A stretch of 64,000 bases of DNA from Solen grandis (taxonomy: Eukaryota; Mollusca; Bivalvia; Adapedonta; Solenidae): NCBI GenBank assembly GCA_021229015.1, contig CM037783.1, forward strand, positions 3,192,725 to 3,256,724, read 5' to 3'. How positions within the stretch are numbered: the first letter of the stretch is position 1; the number at the start of each line of letters is the position of its first letter. A program made the position numbers and the translations under genes. The notes beneath the pieces were generated by a model. It was given only the letters and a program-made list of their open reading frames with translations. It did no database searches and was not told the origin of the DNA. Positions 35,839-49,500 of this stretch are shown one piece after another.

Positions 35839-35869
35839 GCAAAAAAGTCCAAGGTTGACTTTAAGTCCT

Positions 35870-36019
35870 GGCCCCGTGTTCTCAAAAATAAAAATAGTAC
35901 TTAAATATGATTTTCATACTTATACACAAACTATGCCCATTAGTTTCAATAGGGATTTGAGTATGATACTCAAATTGGAACTTGAGATCGTACTTAAGTA
36001 TTTTCGAGAACATGGGGCC
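35870..36019. mobile_element. 150-bp MITE with GGCCCCGTGTTCTC ends
   Basis: GGCCCCGTGTTCTC is inverted at the right end (GAGAACATGGGGCC). Subterminal AGTACTTAA/TTAAGTA blocks are also paired. No coding content. Confidence 0.75.
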
Positions 36020-37365
36020 TGGTCTCAGTATGGCATCACATTTTCTTCACCTGTGGAAACATTAATTTTATGACAAAAGTTGCGAAGTCTTTTACATTGT
36101 GATAATCTTACTTGGGTCTGTCAATGATGGACCCGCTTGTTGTATGGTTAAAGCACACTATATACCTGCTATTTTCTTTGTTCATTGATAATAGATGGCA
36201 TTATAAAAAGACCTTGGTTTTTGAAATGTTTAAAACTAAATTAGTATAATCTCCAAGACCCAGTCTCAAATTCGTACTTATTCAAATGTCATTTGTCTTG
36301 AGTTTGAGCAGTTAATAATCATAATATGATAAATGAATTTTTTTTAATGAGAACATTGGGCCAGTCAGTAACAGATAGGCTGCTTATTTGCGTAATTACT
36401 CAACTGAAATGGATTGATAGATAAAAAAAAATCAATTGATTCTTTAATTTCTACACAAAATTGCTGATTAACCTGGGAGATTTATTAAACCCACTACTTC
36501 TACTTTTTTTTTTTACCTCAAGATTGGTCTCCAAGCAGCACCCCCTGTTTTTAAGGTTTTGTTACAAAAAAAAAGCACAAATTTCACCCCCACTTTCACA
36601 CTGGAGTGAATGACTCACCTACGACAGCTGCTGTACTTCTTATTATTTTACTATAGACAGTATATCATGTGCTGGTTACTCAATTTGATTAAGAAATGAC
36701 TGGGTACCATTTCTTAAATGACTCATTTAATTTTATAGCTGCTCAATTATATTGAAAGAAAGGGGTATATGTCTCAAATAGTGGCTATAAAGTTGATCTT
36801 TTACAGAAAATAAACAATGCTTTTGTAACTTACAGGTGAAACGGTGAAACATTTTGCTTGAATTTAATGATACTGGAACAATTACTTTAAGTAGTCATAT
36901 TAGATCAGCAATAATTAAACAAAAAAGATGTCTGCACTGATATTTATATTTAATGTATGGAATTATATTTTGACCAATGAGATTGCATATTTTTCAAAAT
37001 TTTCGATCAGTTTAACTCGTTAAACCACTTGGTTTAATGTGTAACCAAGTATATACCACCAGTCTTTGTGTGCATGCGTGCAGAGGTGGACTTGGATAGT
37101 AACGTCAAAACATAATTCCATACATTAAGTAGGTTACAACATTAACCTATACTTATTATATAATGTGTGTAGAATATACCTTTGACCTTTATTAATTATG
37201 GTTTAATTAAGCACTTAAATATTGTGTTACTTATGTCTAAAGTCTAAAGCAGTGCAATTAAAAAGTTTTTTCTTTCTCATTTGATAAAGGACAAATTATA
37301 TATGATCTAATCCTTGATCGATAAGCAGTTTTGTGTGAAATAATCATGATAGTTTCCACTTTATC
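36020..37365. other. Non-coding AT-rich DNA
   Basis: No gene was recognised. Only short, low-information open frames occur here. Confidence 0.5.
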
Positions 37366-37607
37366 TTAACCCTTTCCCTCATAGAGGACACCATGAAAAG
37401 ACCTATGCGAACAGCATAAAACCAGATCAGCCTGCGAGTAACTCGCAGGCTGATCAGGTTTTATGCTGTTCGCTGCTCCTCAGTGGTCTGGAAATGAGGA
37501 TTTTGTAATTAAATTTGGTAAGGTTTAACTGTGGTTTTCTGCAGATCAGGCTTTATGTGGTACCTATTGAGGGCGTCAAAATGAGTCTATATGAGGGAAA
37601 GGGTTAA
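37366..37607 (-). mobile_element. MITE family M1, copy 3
   Basis: Full-length, in the opposite orientation to copy 2, with perfect 18-bp ends. Immediately followed by a copy of the second MITE family. Confidence 0.95.
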
Positions 37608-37613
37608 TCATTT

Positions 37614-37830
37614 ACTTAATTCATATAGACTCATTTTGACACGCTTGCAAACAGAGCAGACCTTAATCAGACAGCTCCTATAGGGTCTCCTCTGTTTACT
37701 CAGCTAAATTGTAGATCAGATTCTATACAGTCAGCATGTCATTAGGAAAATCCACTGTTTCATATTGCATTTGAAAATTCAGTCCAAATTCATCAAATCA
37801 TTGATTATACAATACATGAATATTCATGAG
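37614..37830. mobile_element. MITE family M2, degenerate copy
   Basis: It shares CTCATTTTGACA, GTCTCCTCTGTTTACTCA and ATTCATGAGGTAAAGGGT with 46443-46694 and 10496-10666. Some end bases resemble family M1, suggesting related transposase recognition. Confidence 0.6.
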
Positions 37831-38001
37831 GTAAAGGGTGAAAAACAACAACAACAATGAACATGACATACACAAGAACACACAAAGACAGGATAAGTAG
37901 GTCATAATAAGTTATTTTTCTTTAATATTTTACTCATTTCCATTTATCATTGAATACTGTGCTATAATTTTGTGTCTATATGGTCAGGAAAACCCGTTCC
38001 A

Positions 38002-38033
<32 letters not shown>

Positions 38034-38105
38034 AACAACAAACTAAAAAAACAAAAAACAACCAACAAACAAAAAACAGTGGATAAATGTACAGGATCAA
38101 CTATA

Positions 38106-38342
38106 TTAACCTTCATATAGACTTATTATGACACACTCAATAGGTACCACATAAAGCCTGATCTGCAGAAAGCCAAACTCAAACCTTACCAAATTTTAAT
38201 TGTAAAATCCTCAGTACCAGACCACTGAGGAGCAGCGAACAGCATAAAACCTGATCAGCCTGCGAGTTACTCGCAGGCTGATCTGGTTTTATGCTGTTCG
38301 CATAGGTCTGTTCATGGTTTCCTCTATGAGGGAAAGGGTTAA
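38106..38342 (+). mobile_element. MITE family M1, copy 4
   Basis: Nearly full-length. The left end is eroded (TTAACCTTCATATAG), the right end intact. A poly-C/poly-A tract lies upstream at about 38000-38030. Confidence 0.9.
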
Positions 38343-38648
38343 GATGAGAAAAAAACAACTTTAGGTACAGATATTTTTCTGTTTTTATTTTGTTTTGAGT
38401 GTGTATGTTAAGGTTTTCTGGAATTTGAAAATGTTTCTCTGCCTAAATGTTCAGGTAAAATTTCCAATAGAAAAAAGTTATCTTGATGTAGTTATTAAGT
38501 CTGTGAGAAATTTCATTGCTAAATCATTGGACTCACTCATTTTCACTTAATTACCTATATGTTTTCAAATTTCCCAAGCATGAGGAAAGAAATTAGATAA
38601 AATTCCCATTTGTATATGGGTAACTCTGGTTTATACCAATTAGTATTG

Positions 38649-38885
38649 TTAACCCTTTCCCTCATATAGACTCATTTTGACGCACTCAATAGGTACCACA
38701 TAAAGCCTGATCTGCAGAAAACCACAGTTAAACCTTACCAAATTTAATTACAAAATCCTCATTTCCAGACCACTGAGGAGCAGCGAACAGCATAAAATCT
38801 GATCAGCCTGCACTCGCAGGCTGATCTGGTTTTATGTTGTTTGCATAGGTTTTTTCATGGTTTCCTCTATGAGGGAAAGGGTTAA
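38649..38885 (+). mobile_element. MITE family M1, copy 5
   Basis: Full-length ends. The centre lacks a few bases between the two halves of the palindrome. Confidence 0.95.
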
Positions 38886-39743
38886 TATATCTTACCAATG
38901 ATGGCATACTTTATATACATGTATAACCTGCTTATATTATTATAAAAGGAAAGTAAAATTCCTAAAGGGACAAATACCCAGTTTTCAAACAAAAGATCAT
39001 TTCCCATTTCTATATGGGTAAATGGTTAATACATGTATACCAAAATAGTAAAATGGAAAATACTTTTCCAATATAACTTTACAATAATGGTACACATATT
39101 TATCCTTTTTAATTTATAATCATAATAGCCTAAATAGGAAAGTAAATTTTCTTAAATGGACAAATATCCAGTTTTCAAATTAATGCAGGGTTTTCCCTTG
39201 AGGTTTTTAAATGGGGGTTTTGGAAAAAAAATTTTAAATTTTTGGGGATTTTAATTAGAACAATTATGCATTTTTGTGTGCTGGGGAAAACCCTGTTGAT
39301 GGGTAACAGAATTCATTTATAACCTGGAAGACTCAATAACTGTATCATTACTTCTATTCAGATACCCAGTAGTTCTGCTGCTTAGATTTAATATAAATTA
39401 CTTTTCTCTCTGTTATACATTACATAAATTTATCAGAGAAATGAGCATTTTGAGTTTTTGGTTGATTAATAAGTCAGGTTTGAATTGTTTATTCCTTAAT
39501 TGGTAACTTTTAGAGGAGCATGTTTCATTGAGAAAAAAGTTAAGATTGAAAAAAAAAAGCTATAGGTTTTTTTATTATTATTATTCTAGCTTTTTCAATA
39601 TTAAATAGTCAAACAAATTTTAATGTTGGAAGATTGAATGTGATGACTTGAACACTTTTCTTTAAAAAGTATGCAGTTATGTTACTCTTAGACTTACTTT
39701 GAAAAAAAAAAAAATAGAAAGCTTAATAAAAACTTTTATTTGT

Positions 39744-39784
<41 letters not shown>

Positions 39785-39895
39785 ACAATGTAGCATTACT
39801 TCTATTTATATTTCTTTTCTTACATTTTTTTCTTACAATTATTTTTATTTATGATTATTTTTATTTATAATAAAATTTATTTCAGATAAGCATAC
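38886..39895. other. Non-coding DNA before the TIR-STING gene
   Basis: No gene was recognised. A perfect (AG)n microsatellite lies at about 39749-39780. The segment ends at the acceptor TTTATTTCAG for the exon carrying the first coding sequence. Confidence 0.5.
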
Positions 39896-40119
39896 TTTAT
39901 GAAACTCAAATGGTGAAAAGCATCAAGCTCAGAACTTGTAATTTATTATTAAAGATGATGTAAAAATTGCTGAAGACAGAGTTGGGGAAAAAGAAAGGAA
40001 AGACATTATTTTTAGGAATAACTATATCGATCTGCAGAAAATAAATTGGCTAATTAGAAAGAATATTGAGTGGATAGGTTTTAAATATTGGCAGGAGTAA
40101 CAGAATTTGAACAGTAATA

Positions 40120-40531
40120 ATGGCAGAATCCGGGGAAACATGACATATTTCTTGTTCACTGCAATGCGGATACTACAAAAGCAACCGTAATAACAAAAGG
40201 ACTAGAAGCTCATGGGAAGGAAAGTGTATCGCTTTTGAGACAGGTAAATCAATACTGGACAACATTCAGTTTGGAATAAAGCATGCAAGCATTGTGCTGA
40301 TTCTGGTAACGAAAGAAGCTTTGGACTCAAGATGGGTCTCACTGGAAATTCTGTTGTCGGTTGAAAAATCGGAACGTGAAAGGGTAATGTGTCTGCGTCT
40401 TCTGTTTGACGTGGATATTTCTGCCGAAGAGAAAGCTAAATTCAAAGAAGGACTCTTGAGTAAGATTCCAGACGTCGGGCTGGATTTCAACAGAGACGGC
40501 TGGGAGAAAGACTTGCTCAAGAACATTGAAG
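40120..40531 (+). CDS. Exon 1: first TIR domain (TIR1), with a frame-shifted block
   Basis: The frame from ATG 40120 meets TGA at 40141. Between about 40142 and 40222 the TIR signal continues in the +1 frame (DIFLVHCNAD ... KGLEAHGK, strand A and helix A). From about 40225 the original frame resumes with CIAFETGKSILDNI (BB loop), SIVLILVTKEAL and SRWVSLEI. The Glu in W-V-S-L-E aligns with the catalytic acid of NAD-cleaving TIRs. Two compensating indels or assembly errors are implied. Alternatively, an acceptor at 40124-40126 could start the exon in the shifted frame, leaving one shift unexplained. A 5' UTR part of the exon may begin at 39896. The donor is GAAG/GTAAGC, phase 1. Confidence 0.7.
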
Positions 40532-43500
40532 GTAAGCTTTCAGGTGTGTTTATTAAATACAGTCAAACCTTCTTAAGTGGTCAGTCAAGGAAACAAGATA
40601 AAGTGACCACGTTAATAGAGGTTGTCACTAAATGAAGGTTCAACATATAACAAAATGCTAGTTTGGTAATATTAAAACTGATCGCTAAATGCAGGTTGAC
40701 TGCTTAATACAGGTGACCCTTTGTACAGGTTCAAATGTAATTAGAAACAGACATACTGAGACTTCTCTTTGACCCTGCAACTACAGGGATAAAGTACTAG
40801 TAGAGTTCAATAATAAGTATTATCTTTAATTTCCATGAGTGCATGAGATATATGGATTGACATTATGAGTCTGTGACACAAGGTCACTCTCTTGTTTGAC
40901 TAGTATAACTGTTGTTTGTTCATTGTTCTACTGTCGTCAACAATTGGTTGTGAATTACCACTGTAGAGGTCACATTGTTGGCCCAATCTCCTTAAAACTT
41001 ATCTCAGCTGAGTTTGATTCTGAATCAAGTGGGATCAAAAACTAGGTCACCGGGGCAAATCTAAGAAGAATCAGGTTGATTACCTGGGATCTGTTTCACA
41101 AAACTTCGTACAAACAAATTTGATCTTAGTCATAAGTCTTTTGTTCTACATAGTGTCTTCACAATAAAACATGGAGAAAGTTGACCCATTTGATTTCATT
41201 ATACAAACACAACTCTTTATTTATAAAGAAAATCACAGGAAAAATATTATTTTAACATCTGTGAACTTACGCCTTCAAAAAATTTTTTTCGTACAAAATG
41301 GGCCCCTGATCTTCATGAAACTTGGTCAGAGCCAGCTGCTTAGAACATAAGTCTATATCTGTTCTTGTTATATCTCCGCAAAAACGGTTCGAGAGGGGGT
41401 ATATAGGTGTCAGTCTGTTGGATTGTCAAGACGTCCATTTTGTGATGTGAACCGTTACTTTCTAGTAAATTCTACATTATTTCACCAACTGAGATGAGAT
41501 TTTGCATATGCATTTTTAATGATTTGTAGCTGTGCGTGACAAATTTGTATGCGCATCATCCAAAGAATGATAGAGTTATGGCCCCTTAATGATGCCAACC
41601 ACCTCTACATTTCTTCACTGATTCAGCTCAAATTTTGCATATGCATTAATAATGATTTGTAAATGTGTGTGACATGATTTATATGCCTGTCTGATGATTC
41701 AAAGAAAGAATTATAGCCCCTGATTGGACATTCAGACATGATCACTAAAAAAATATATCACTAAAGTATTTACATTGATTTATTTTAAGTTACATGATAT
41801 TATGAACTTTAGATATATTCACAATGACAATTGCTAACTGTTTAAGTTTTTAAGTTTTTTCTGTTACAGAAAAGATGACCATGGAAACCCTTCTACCAGG
41901 AGGAAATGTTGCATTTGGTCTTGTATACAACTATTTCATTGGTTTCTTACGGATCATTTTACCCCGTAAGTTTTTTTTTTTTGGCATAGTTTGTATTGAC
42001 ATAAGATCTAAGTTTGATAATCAGCCAGAACATCACCCCAGAGTTATGGCCCTTGAATTGATGAAAAATTATAAAATTAATAGTGACCACTCTCTAACTC
42101 TATCAAATGTCAACTGATCTTTACTAAACTTGGTCATAACGTATATTGTCTTAATATTAAGGCCAAGTTTGATAACCAGTCAGAATCTCTCTGACCTCTC
42201 CAGAATTAGGACCTTGAGTCATTGATGCACTCTCTCTCTTTAATAAACGTGAATCATGATCTCGATCAAGTTTTAATATCACAGCATCCAGAAAGTCCCA
42301 TGCACTCCAGAGTTATGGTCCTTAAATTGATGAAAAATTGCAAAATTAACAGTTTCTGCTCTACAACTCAAACAAACATGAACCAGTCTTTACCAAACTT
42401 ATTCTTAATGTGTAGGGGCACAATATCGCAGCCAAGTTTGATAACCAGCCATAAAGTTCCAGTAACTTTAGACTAACAGTCCTTGAATTAATGAAAACTT
42501 GCAAATTTAACTCAGTGTGTTCTGTACTCTAACACTGATAAATGTGAACTGATATTTACCAAACTTGGTCACAGTGTGTATTAGTACAATATCTACATTC
42601 ATTTAAGCAGGCAGAATTCCCCAGACATTCCAGAATTACAGTCCTTGAATTCATGAAATTGCAGAGGTGTATTTTGCGATTATAAATCAGCCCTCTTGTT
42701 ACTTTGTTAAGAAGCTCCGCGGGCCAGTGGTAGTGTTCATTGACTACAGATCTGCAAGCTTGCAAAGATGATAAGGAGTTGGTTGACTTTTCCAGGAACA
42801 AAATAGTTAGTACTGGTATAAGTCATGAATCATCAAGAGGGATTAGGGAATAATTTGTGTTTTAAAAAAAATTACCAATTGACGTAAAAGAAATGTTTAA
42901 AAAACTTAAATGTTAACCTAAAAATTTTGGGTTTTGGCTTGCGTGACTTAATTTTTGAGGATTTACAATCCATGCTCTCACACTCAGTAGCGGATCCAGG
43001 AATTCTTAACTGGGGGGATGGGGGTTTTGGTGGCAAGTGGGTAGAAGAACTTTGGCACTATTAGGTCACTGAGGTTAAGGCCAGACTGGCTCCCTCCTCA
43101 ATTCTTATTATTAATTACTCTGTCAAGTCACTCAGTATACATGTATAAATGTGAAGTAAATGCTTTAAGTTCCATCAATTAATTTGCATGCTGAGCCCAG
43201 TGATTTTCCTTTGCTGGCCGTACAGAGTAACAGATAAGCAGGGTATTTGATATTTACCCAATATATTTGACAAAATAAACAATAGTTTTCAGAATCAAAA
43301 GGGTTATGAAAAAGTAAAATATTTTTTTAAAACTTTATATAAAATATACAGAATACCCAGTTTACATTTGTCCAAAAAAAAAAAAAATCAAATGCGCAAA
43401 TACATGTACCCAATTCATATAAAAATCATAGGGTAAATACCCATTCCATGAAAAAAAGTTACATTACTGATCCCTCTACTGGTGAAGTTAACCTCTACTT

Positions 43501-46500
43501 AGCAGTAACTTTCTTTACTTACCAGGTCTGGCTGTATAAGGCAGGTTCAACAAATATTTTCTAAATACAGTAAAACCTGTGAAATAAAGCAACCAAGGTG
43601 AAACTGAAAACTGGCCTTTATCTGCAGGTAATACTCCATAAATTCTGGTCTGGGAATACAGTCACTGGCCTTAGTTTACAGGTGACTGTCAATACAGGTT
43701 TGACTGTTTTATTTGTTTTCAGAGCTAGCAGCAACAGTAGAGAGCAGTGAGTATTTTACAAGGGACACAATGACAAAAAAGTTCTATATTCTGTTGCCCT
43801 CGTCCTGCGAGGCAAAATCTTTTGAGGGAGATTTTAACGGATTTTCTATTAAAAAACAAGACAAATGCCTGACCATCGAGGATACGCACGCAGACAAGAA
43901 GAGAACCTACAACCCTTCAGTGTACAGTGTCGAGAAAGGCAGTAAGGTGAGGTATTTTGTCATATTGCTTGCCATCTGTTCTGGCTTGTTTGACCTATAA
44001 AATGTCAGTTTGAAAAAAAAAATTGGCCTGTAGAATTTTTTTTTTCAAAAGTGTTAAGAAATGTTTCAGGTAGGTGATTGGTTTGCACATCTGACGTTGG
44101 AGTTAAATATTCTTGTTGTAGGTTTGACTACCAGGGGAGACAATTACTATTAACCCTTTCCCTCATAGAGGAAACCATGAAAAGACCTATGCGAACAGCA
44201 TAAAACCAGATCAGCCTGCGAGTAACTCGCAGGCTGATCAGGTTTTATGCTGTTCGCTGCTCCTCAGTGGTCTGGAAATGAGGACTTTATAATTAAATTT
44301 GGTAAGGTTTAAGTGTGGTTTTCTGCAGATCAGGCTTTATGTGGTACCTATTGAGTGCGTCAAAATGAGTCTATATGAGGGAAGGGGTTAAAAATGATAC
44401 TGGGAGAGAGCCTTTGCTGCCTAATGCCAGTCAATTGCAGGCATTTATACCGAGATATGGATATACTTGTATTGTGGGATGACTGCAGAAATATTCTAAA
44501 TGCATATAGAAGTAGGAGATAGGACAGTTTTGCGCTTAATTTTCAATATACACACATGCATTCCAAAATTTTCAAGATTATAATACCGGTAGTTGCATGA
44601 ATGGCTGGAAATCACATAATTTATAAATAGAAGATCATTTACAGGTATTTGTGCAAAACATGAGAGGTCATCTAGGTTGTAACTCCTCTTGCATATGAGG
44701 GTTACAGTTCTTTGACATATACCATAGTTAGAAGGAAATTGCTAGCTCCTCCTAGTTAACCCTTTCCCTCAAAGAGGACACCATGAAAAGACCTATGCGA
44801 ACAGCATAAAACCAGATCAGCCTGCGAGTAACTCGCAGGCTGATCAGGTTTTATGCTGTTCGCTGCTCCTCAGTGGTCTGGAAATGAGGACTTTATAATT
44901 AAATTTGGTAAGGTTTAAGTGTGGTTTTCTGCAGATCAGGCTTTATGTGGTACCTATTGAGTGCGTCAAAATGAGTCTATATGAGGGAAAGGGTTAAGGT
45001 GATTGTTTTTAACAAAGAAATATATTGACCTTGGAAAAAATTCTCTTTATAAAAACATCTGGTTGAAATTAATAAATTTGTTGTTGGTACTTTAACTACT
45101 CAATGTTGCAACTGTTATTTAGGGCTGTAGCCAATATTTGGTTATTTTCACCCCCCAAAAAAAATCCCCATTTTTTAAAAATAAAAATCCTAATTTGAAT
45201 TCCTGAAAAATCCACAGTATAAATACATGTAGATGTTTAAACAGTTTTTGTGTCACCTGCTGTAAGCAGAGGTGACACATATGGATCACTTTTCCATCGT
45301 CTGTATGTCCATCACACTTTTTCCATCACACTTGTCCGCCACTTTTTCCATCACACTTGTTGGTCACACTTTTTCTGTCACGGTTTACCAGGTGAACACT
45401 CTGGTTTTGAGTAATATTCAATGTTTGTGATTATTCACTTTGAATGATAAATTGTAAATATTATCATAAACAGCATGAAAATTCCAATTTTACTTGTGTT
45501 AGTAATTTTCACAAAATACTGAAAGAAAAACCTGTTACCGTAACATCAGAAAAAATAAAAAGTAAAAAATCCATGATCTTTTTTTTTTTTCAGAAATATT
45601 ACTTTGTTGGTGAGATTCCCTTTATCGTCTCAACAATATCAAAGGTCAAGAAAGATGGCTTCGTTGACCTTGACCTTCGGTTCCAGATGGAAAGATTCCG
45701 GATAACCCTGATGGACATTGTAGACCACCGGAATAATCAGGAATGTAACAACACCGTAACGTTTATCTGTTATGATGGTATGTTTGTGAATATTGTGCAT
45801 CATTTGTGTGGTTTTATTTTGATTAGGGAATCTCTAGGGCAGGGAAAATGTTTCTTAAGCATGATGACCCATTTAACAGTACTTTATTTTTATGCCTCCA
45901 TTGTGATGTCTGGTGGGCTTTGAATTTGATGAGTGTCTTAAACACCAGACTCAGCTTACTGAAGTCAACACTACCTAAATGTCTAGTCTGGTGCAAAGTA
46001 TTTATGGTAACTTCTTTATTCATATATAATTACCATTGTTTTGCTCCAGACCAACACTATATGGTTGGTCACTAACTGTTTGTTTGAGTTAGCAACTTTA
46101 TAAACACAACATAATCATTATTTAATTAACCCTTTCCCTTATAGAGGAAACCATGAAAAGACCTATGCGAACAACATAAAACCAGATCAGCCTGCGAGTA
46201 ACTCGCAGGCTGATCAGGTTTTATGCTGTTCGCTGCTCCTCAGTGGTCTGGAAATGCGGATTTTGTAATTAAATTTGGTAAGGTTTAACTGTGGTTTTCT
46301 GCAGGTCAGGCTTTATGTGGTACCTATTGAGTGCGTCAAATGAGTCTATATGAGGGAAAGGGTTATACAAAGATTCAATAAATTATGTAATCTATTTGGT
46401 CAGACTTGCAATTAATATACAGTTTTATAAGATATTACTTTTTTGACCCTTTAACCTCATAAAGAATCATTTTGTTGCATTAATGGCGAACAGAGCAGAC

Positions 46501-49500
46501 CCAGATCAGATAGACCCTATAGGAGATGTCAGATCAAGGTCTCCTTGATTTGCTCATACTGTATTGTTCTTCAAATTCTACTTGGTCTGCATGGCAAAGA
46601 AAAATCCTTTGTTTTATATTCCATTTAAAGTTCAGTCTATTATTATTCATATAGTCATAAATTTGTACATGAATATTCATGGGGTAAGGGTCAATATAAA
46701 ATTATGCTATAAAAAGCTGGTTAGAACCCCCCCCTGCATCACTGATAGAAAATTACTTCTTTTCTTTTCATCTAAAATGAGTTTGAATAAAATGCTGGTT
46801 TAAACTCTTCATAAGGTTCTTAACCCTTTCCCTCATAGAGGAAACCATGAAAAGACCAATGCGAACAGCATAAAACCAGATCAGCCTGCGAGTAACTCAC
46901 AGGCTGATCAGGTTTTATGCTGTTCGCTGCTCCTCAGTGGTCTGGAAATGAGGATTTTGTAATTAAATTTGGTAAGGTTTAACTGTGGTTTTCTGCAGAT
47001 CAGGGTTTATGTGGTACCTATTGAGTGCATCAAAATGAGTCTATATGAGGGAAAGGGTTAATTTGCATATTTACCACAACCATTTTGACCATTTTGTATT
47101 GCTGTGGACTCAGTAGCATATCAATGCAATTTGATTGTGTGTATATCAGGTCATGACCTTAGGTATGAATGGAGCATTATGACACAAATCAAAGCACTTA
47201 GGGACTGCCAGTGGATTTATCATGAATCAGCGAGTTTGTTTTACTTCAAGTATTAAGACTTGCATGGAAACATTTCATATGGCGTCTCATGATCTAACAA
47301 CCCTTCTTAAATGTTGGGAGTTTGAATAACATGTATAGCTAGTTCAGTATGTAGATCCTACCAACAGTCTTTCATGCTTTGATTTTTTATTAGGGTTGAC
47401 AAGAGGGGTGGGGTTACATTCCTTGATAGGGATGCATATATGTCCCAAAAGTATTTGTGTTTTACAGTTAGGTGCTGGGCACTCTTCTTTAAGGAGGTCA
47501 AGGAAGAACTAATCACATAAGAGATTTCAGGAAAATACCTCTGTGACCAGTTTATTGTAACTTGCAAGTTGATCTTGTTTTACATTGTTTGCTAGTTATC
47601 AGTGCATTTCAGATGAGAATGTAGTTCTGAAACCTGAAGGCTTGCTTTCAGTCTGATCAAGGATATAAAATGGCATAAATAGAAGTAAAGGGAAATGCCA
47701 AAAACAGATGGCTGGCTTTGAATAGACTGAGTCAAAACTTAATGTTGTACAATGTATATTAAAGTGGAAAATGGAGATTTTTTCTTGTACAAAGAATTTT
47801 TTTACTAAATCGATGTTAATGCAAAAACAGTAAAGTGCATGGGCTGATTTTGATTGGAAAATCAGTTCTTTATTATGTAAGGACTGGACTGAAAAACCTG
47901 GGTAATAGTTATGTCATTCCCCAACAGCAATCAAACATACAAAAACAACAACAAAAACAAAACATGGAAAACAACCATGTGAGTTAATGTATACATGTGA
48001 ATTTCAAGAAAAGATTACCGGGTATGATGATTTTGCTAACAATACGAGTTCTTATTCTGTTTTAGACACAAATGGCAACCTTCCAGAAGAAATATGGCGG
48101 TCTTTGGAGAAGGAGTTGTCACCAGACGTAAGTAGCAGACAACACTAAGGTAGCATTGGAAAGTTTATTAAAAGACAATTGATATAGTATTCTCTTTATT
48201 TAGGACTGACCGTGAATCTGTTTCATTTGCTGCTATTTTAACATGCATGCACTTTTCCTGTGGGCTGCGCCCAAGTTTAGGGTTTTTACATTTCTGGTAT
48301 TTTGAATTTACAATAAGGACCTCAGTAATAAGACCACCTCTAGAACCATGACCCAACTGATGGTCAAATAAATGAGAAAAGATTACATATAAGAACCTCT
48401 CATCAGTATGGAAAAGAAAGTAAGAGGTCAGTTGAATATTTTGTTGCCTTTTACCTCATGTGACCTTTCTATATTAATCCTCCATATGCATGACATTTGA
48501 CAATTTTTTTAATTTCTGTCAGTCAACATCATTGCATGGAGCTTAAAATAGAACGCTGGTTGACCACTATGTGAATTAAAGGAAGTAACTACATACATGT
48601 AACATGTGCACACATGTTATACCAAACTCCACGCAGTAGTTACCTCCCATTACAGTTGTAGGTAACCACTGCCACCACAAGTAAAATCTGAATTTAACTA
48701 ATTTTTCTTTTTTCCCAAAAAAAAAAAAAAAAATATTTTACTGCAAGTGTCATTTCCAAAAGTATGTTTTCTTTAATAAACATCAAGTATCGCCTCATGG
48801 TAAAAAAAAAATCATTTTAAAAAATATTTTTGTTGTTGTGACAGCAGACGGAGACGCCTCTTTGTTAGTTTACCATCATCACGTGACATTTGTGATGGCA
48901 GTGATTTTTTTGCTTGCAAGGGAGATCACTGTGTGGAGTTTGATGTAATACATCTAGTCTATTAATTTTACTTTTGTCATTGAATAAATCTTTCTTGTTG
49001 ATTAACTTATTGGTGGTGTTTGGTATAATGAAATAGATATCACATCTCATGATGCTGACGTCTCAGTGAACATTACCAATCTTGGGTTGACAGTACATGC
49101 TTATATCACCCTCTATGGGATAATATATTTTTTGCAGATGGGAAAAAGCAGTGGGGAAAACATCAAGAGTGAAGCAGGGAAAAAGGAAAATGTAGAGGTT
49201 TGTAGAAAAAATAATCAATAAATCATTTGAAATAATCAGCCAAAATACCATCATAATTTATAAGGAAATTTATTAGGAAAAAATGTCCATCCAATTAACC
49301 TGATTTTGTTCCTGTGTATAAGATGTAAATTATGATGTATTTTTAACATAAATTTTTTCATATTAATATTTATACACTCATTGTAAATATGAAATATAAA
49401 ACTGCAGGTATATTCATTCGATTGTTTGTTAATTTGCTTAGTTTTATTCATATGGAAATATACATGGTGTACATTAGACTTGGTGCTGCCTGATTCTCAC

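Noticed and set aside
45444..45593. Upstream extension of the STING1 exon 4 frame
   Set aside because: Lies before a strong acceptor (poly-T then CAG) and has no STING similarity.
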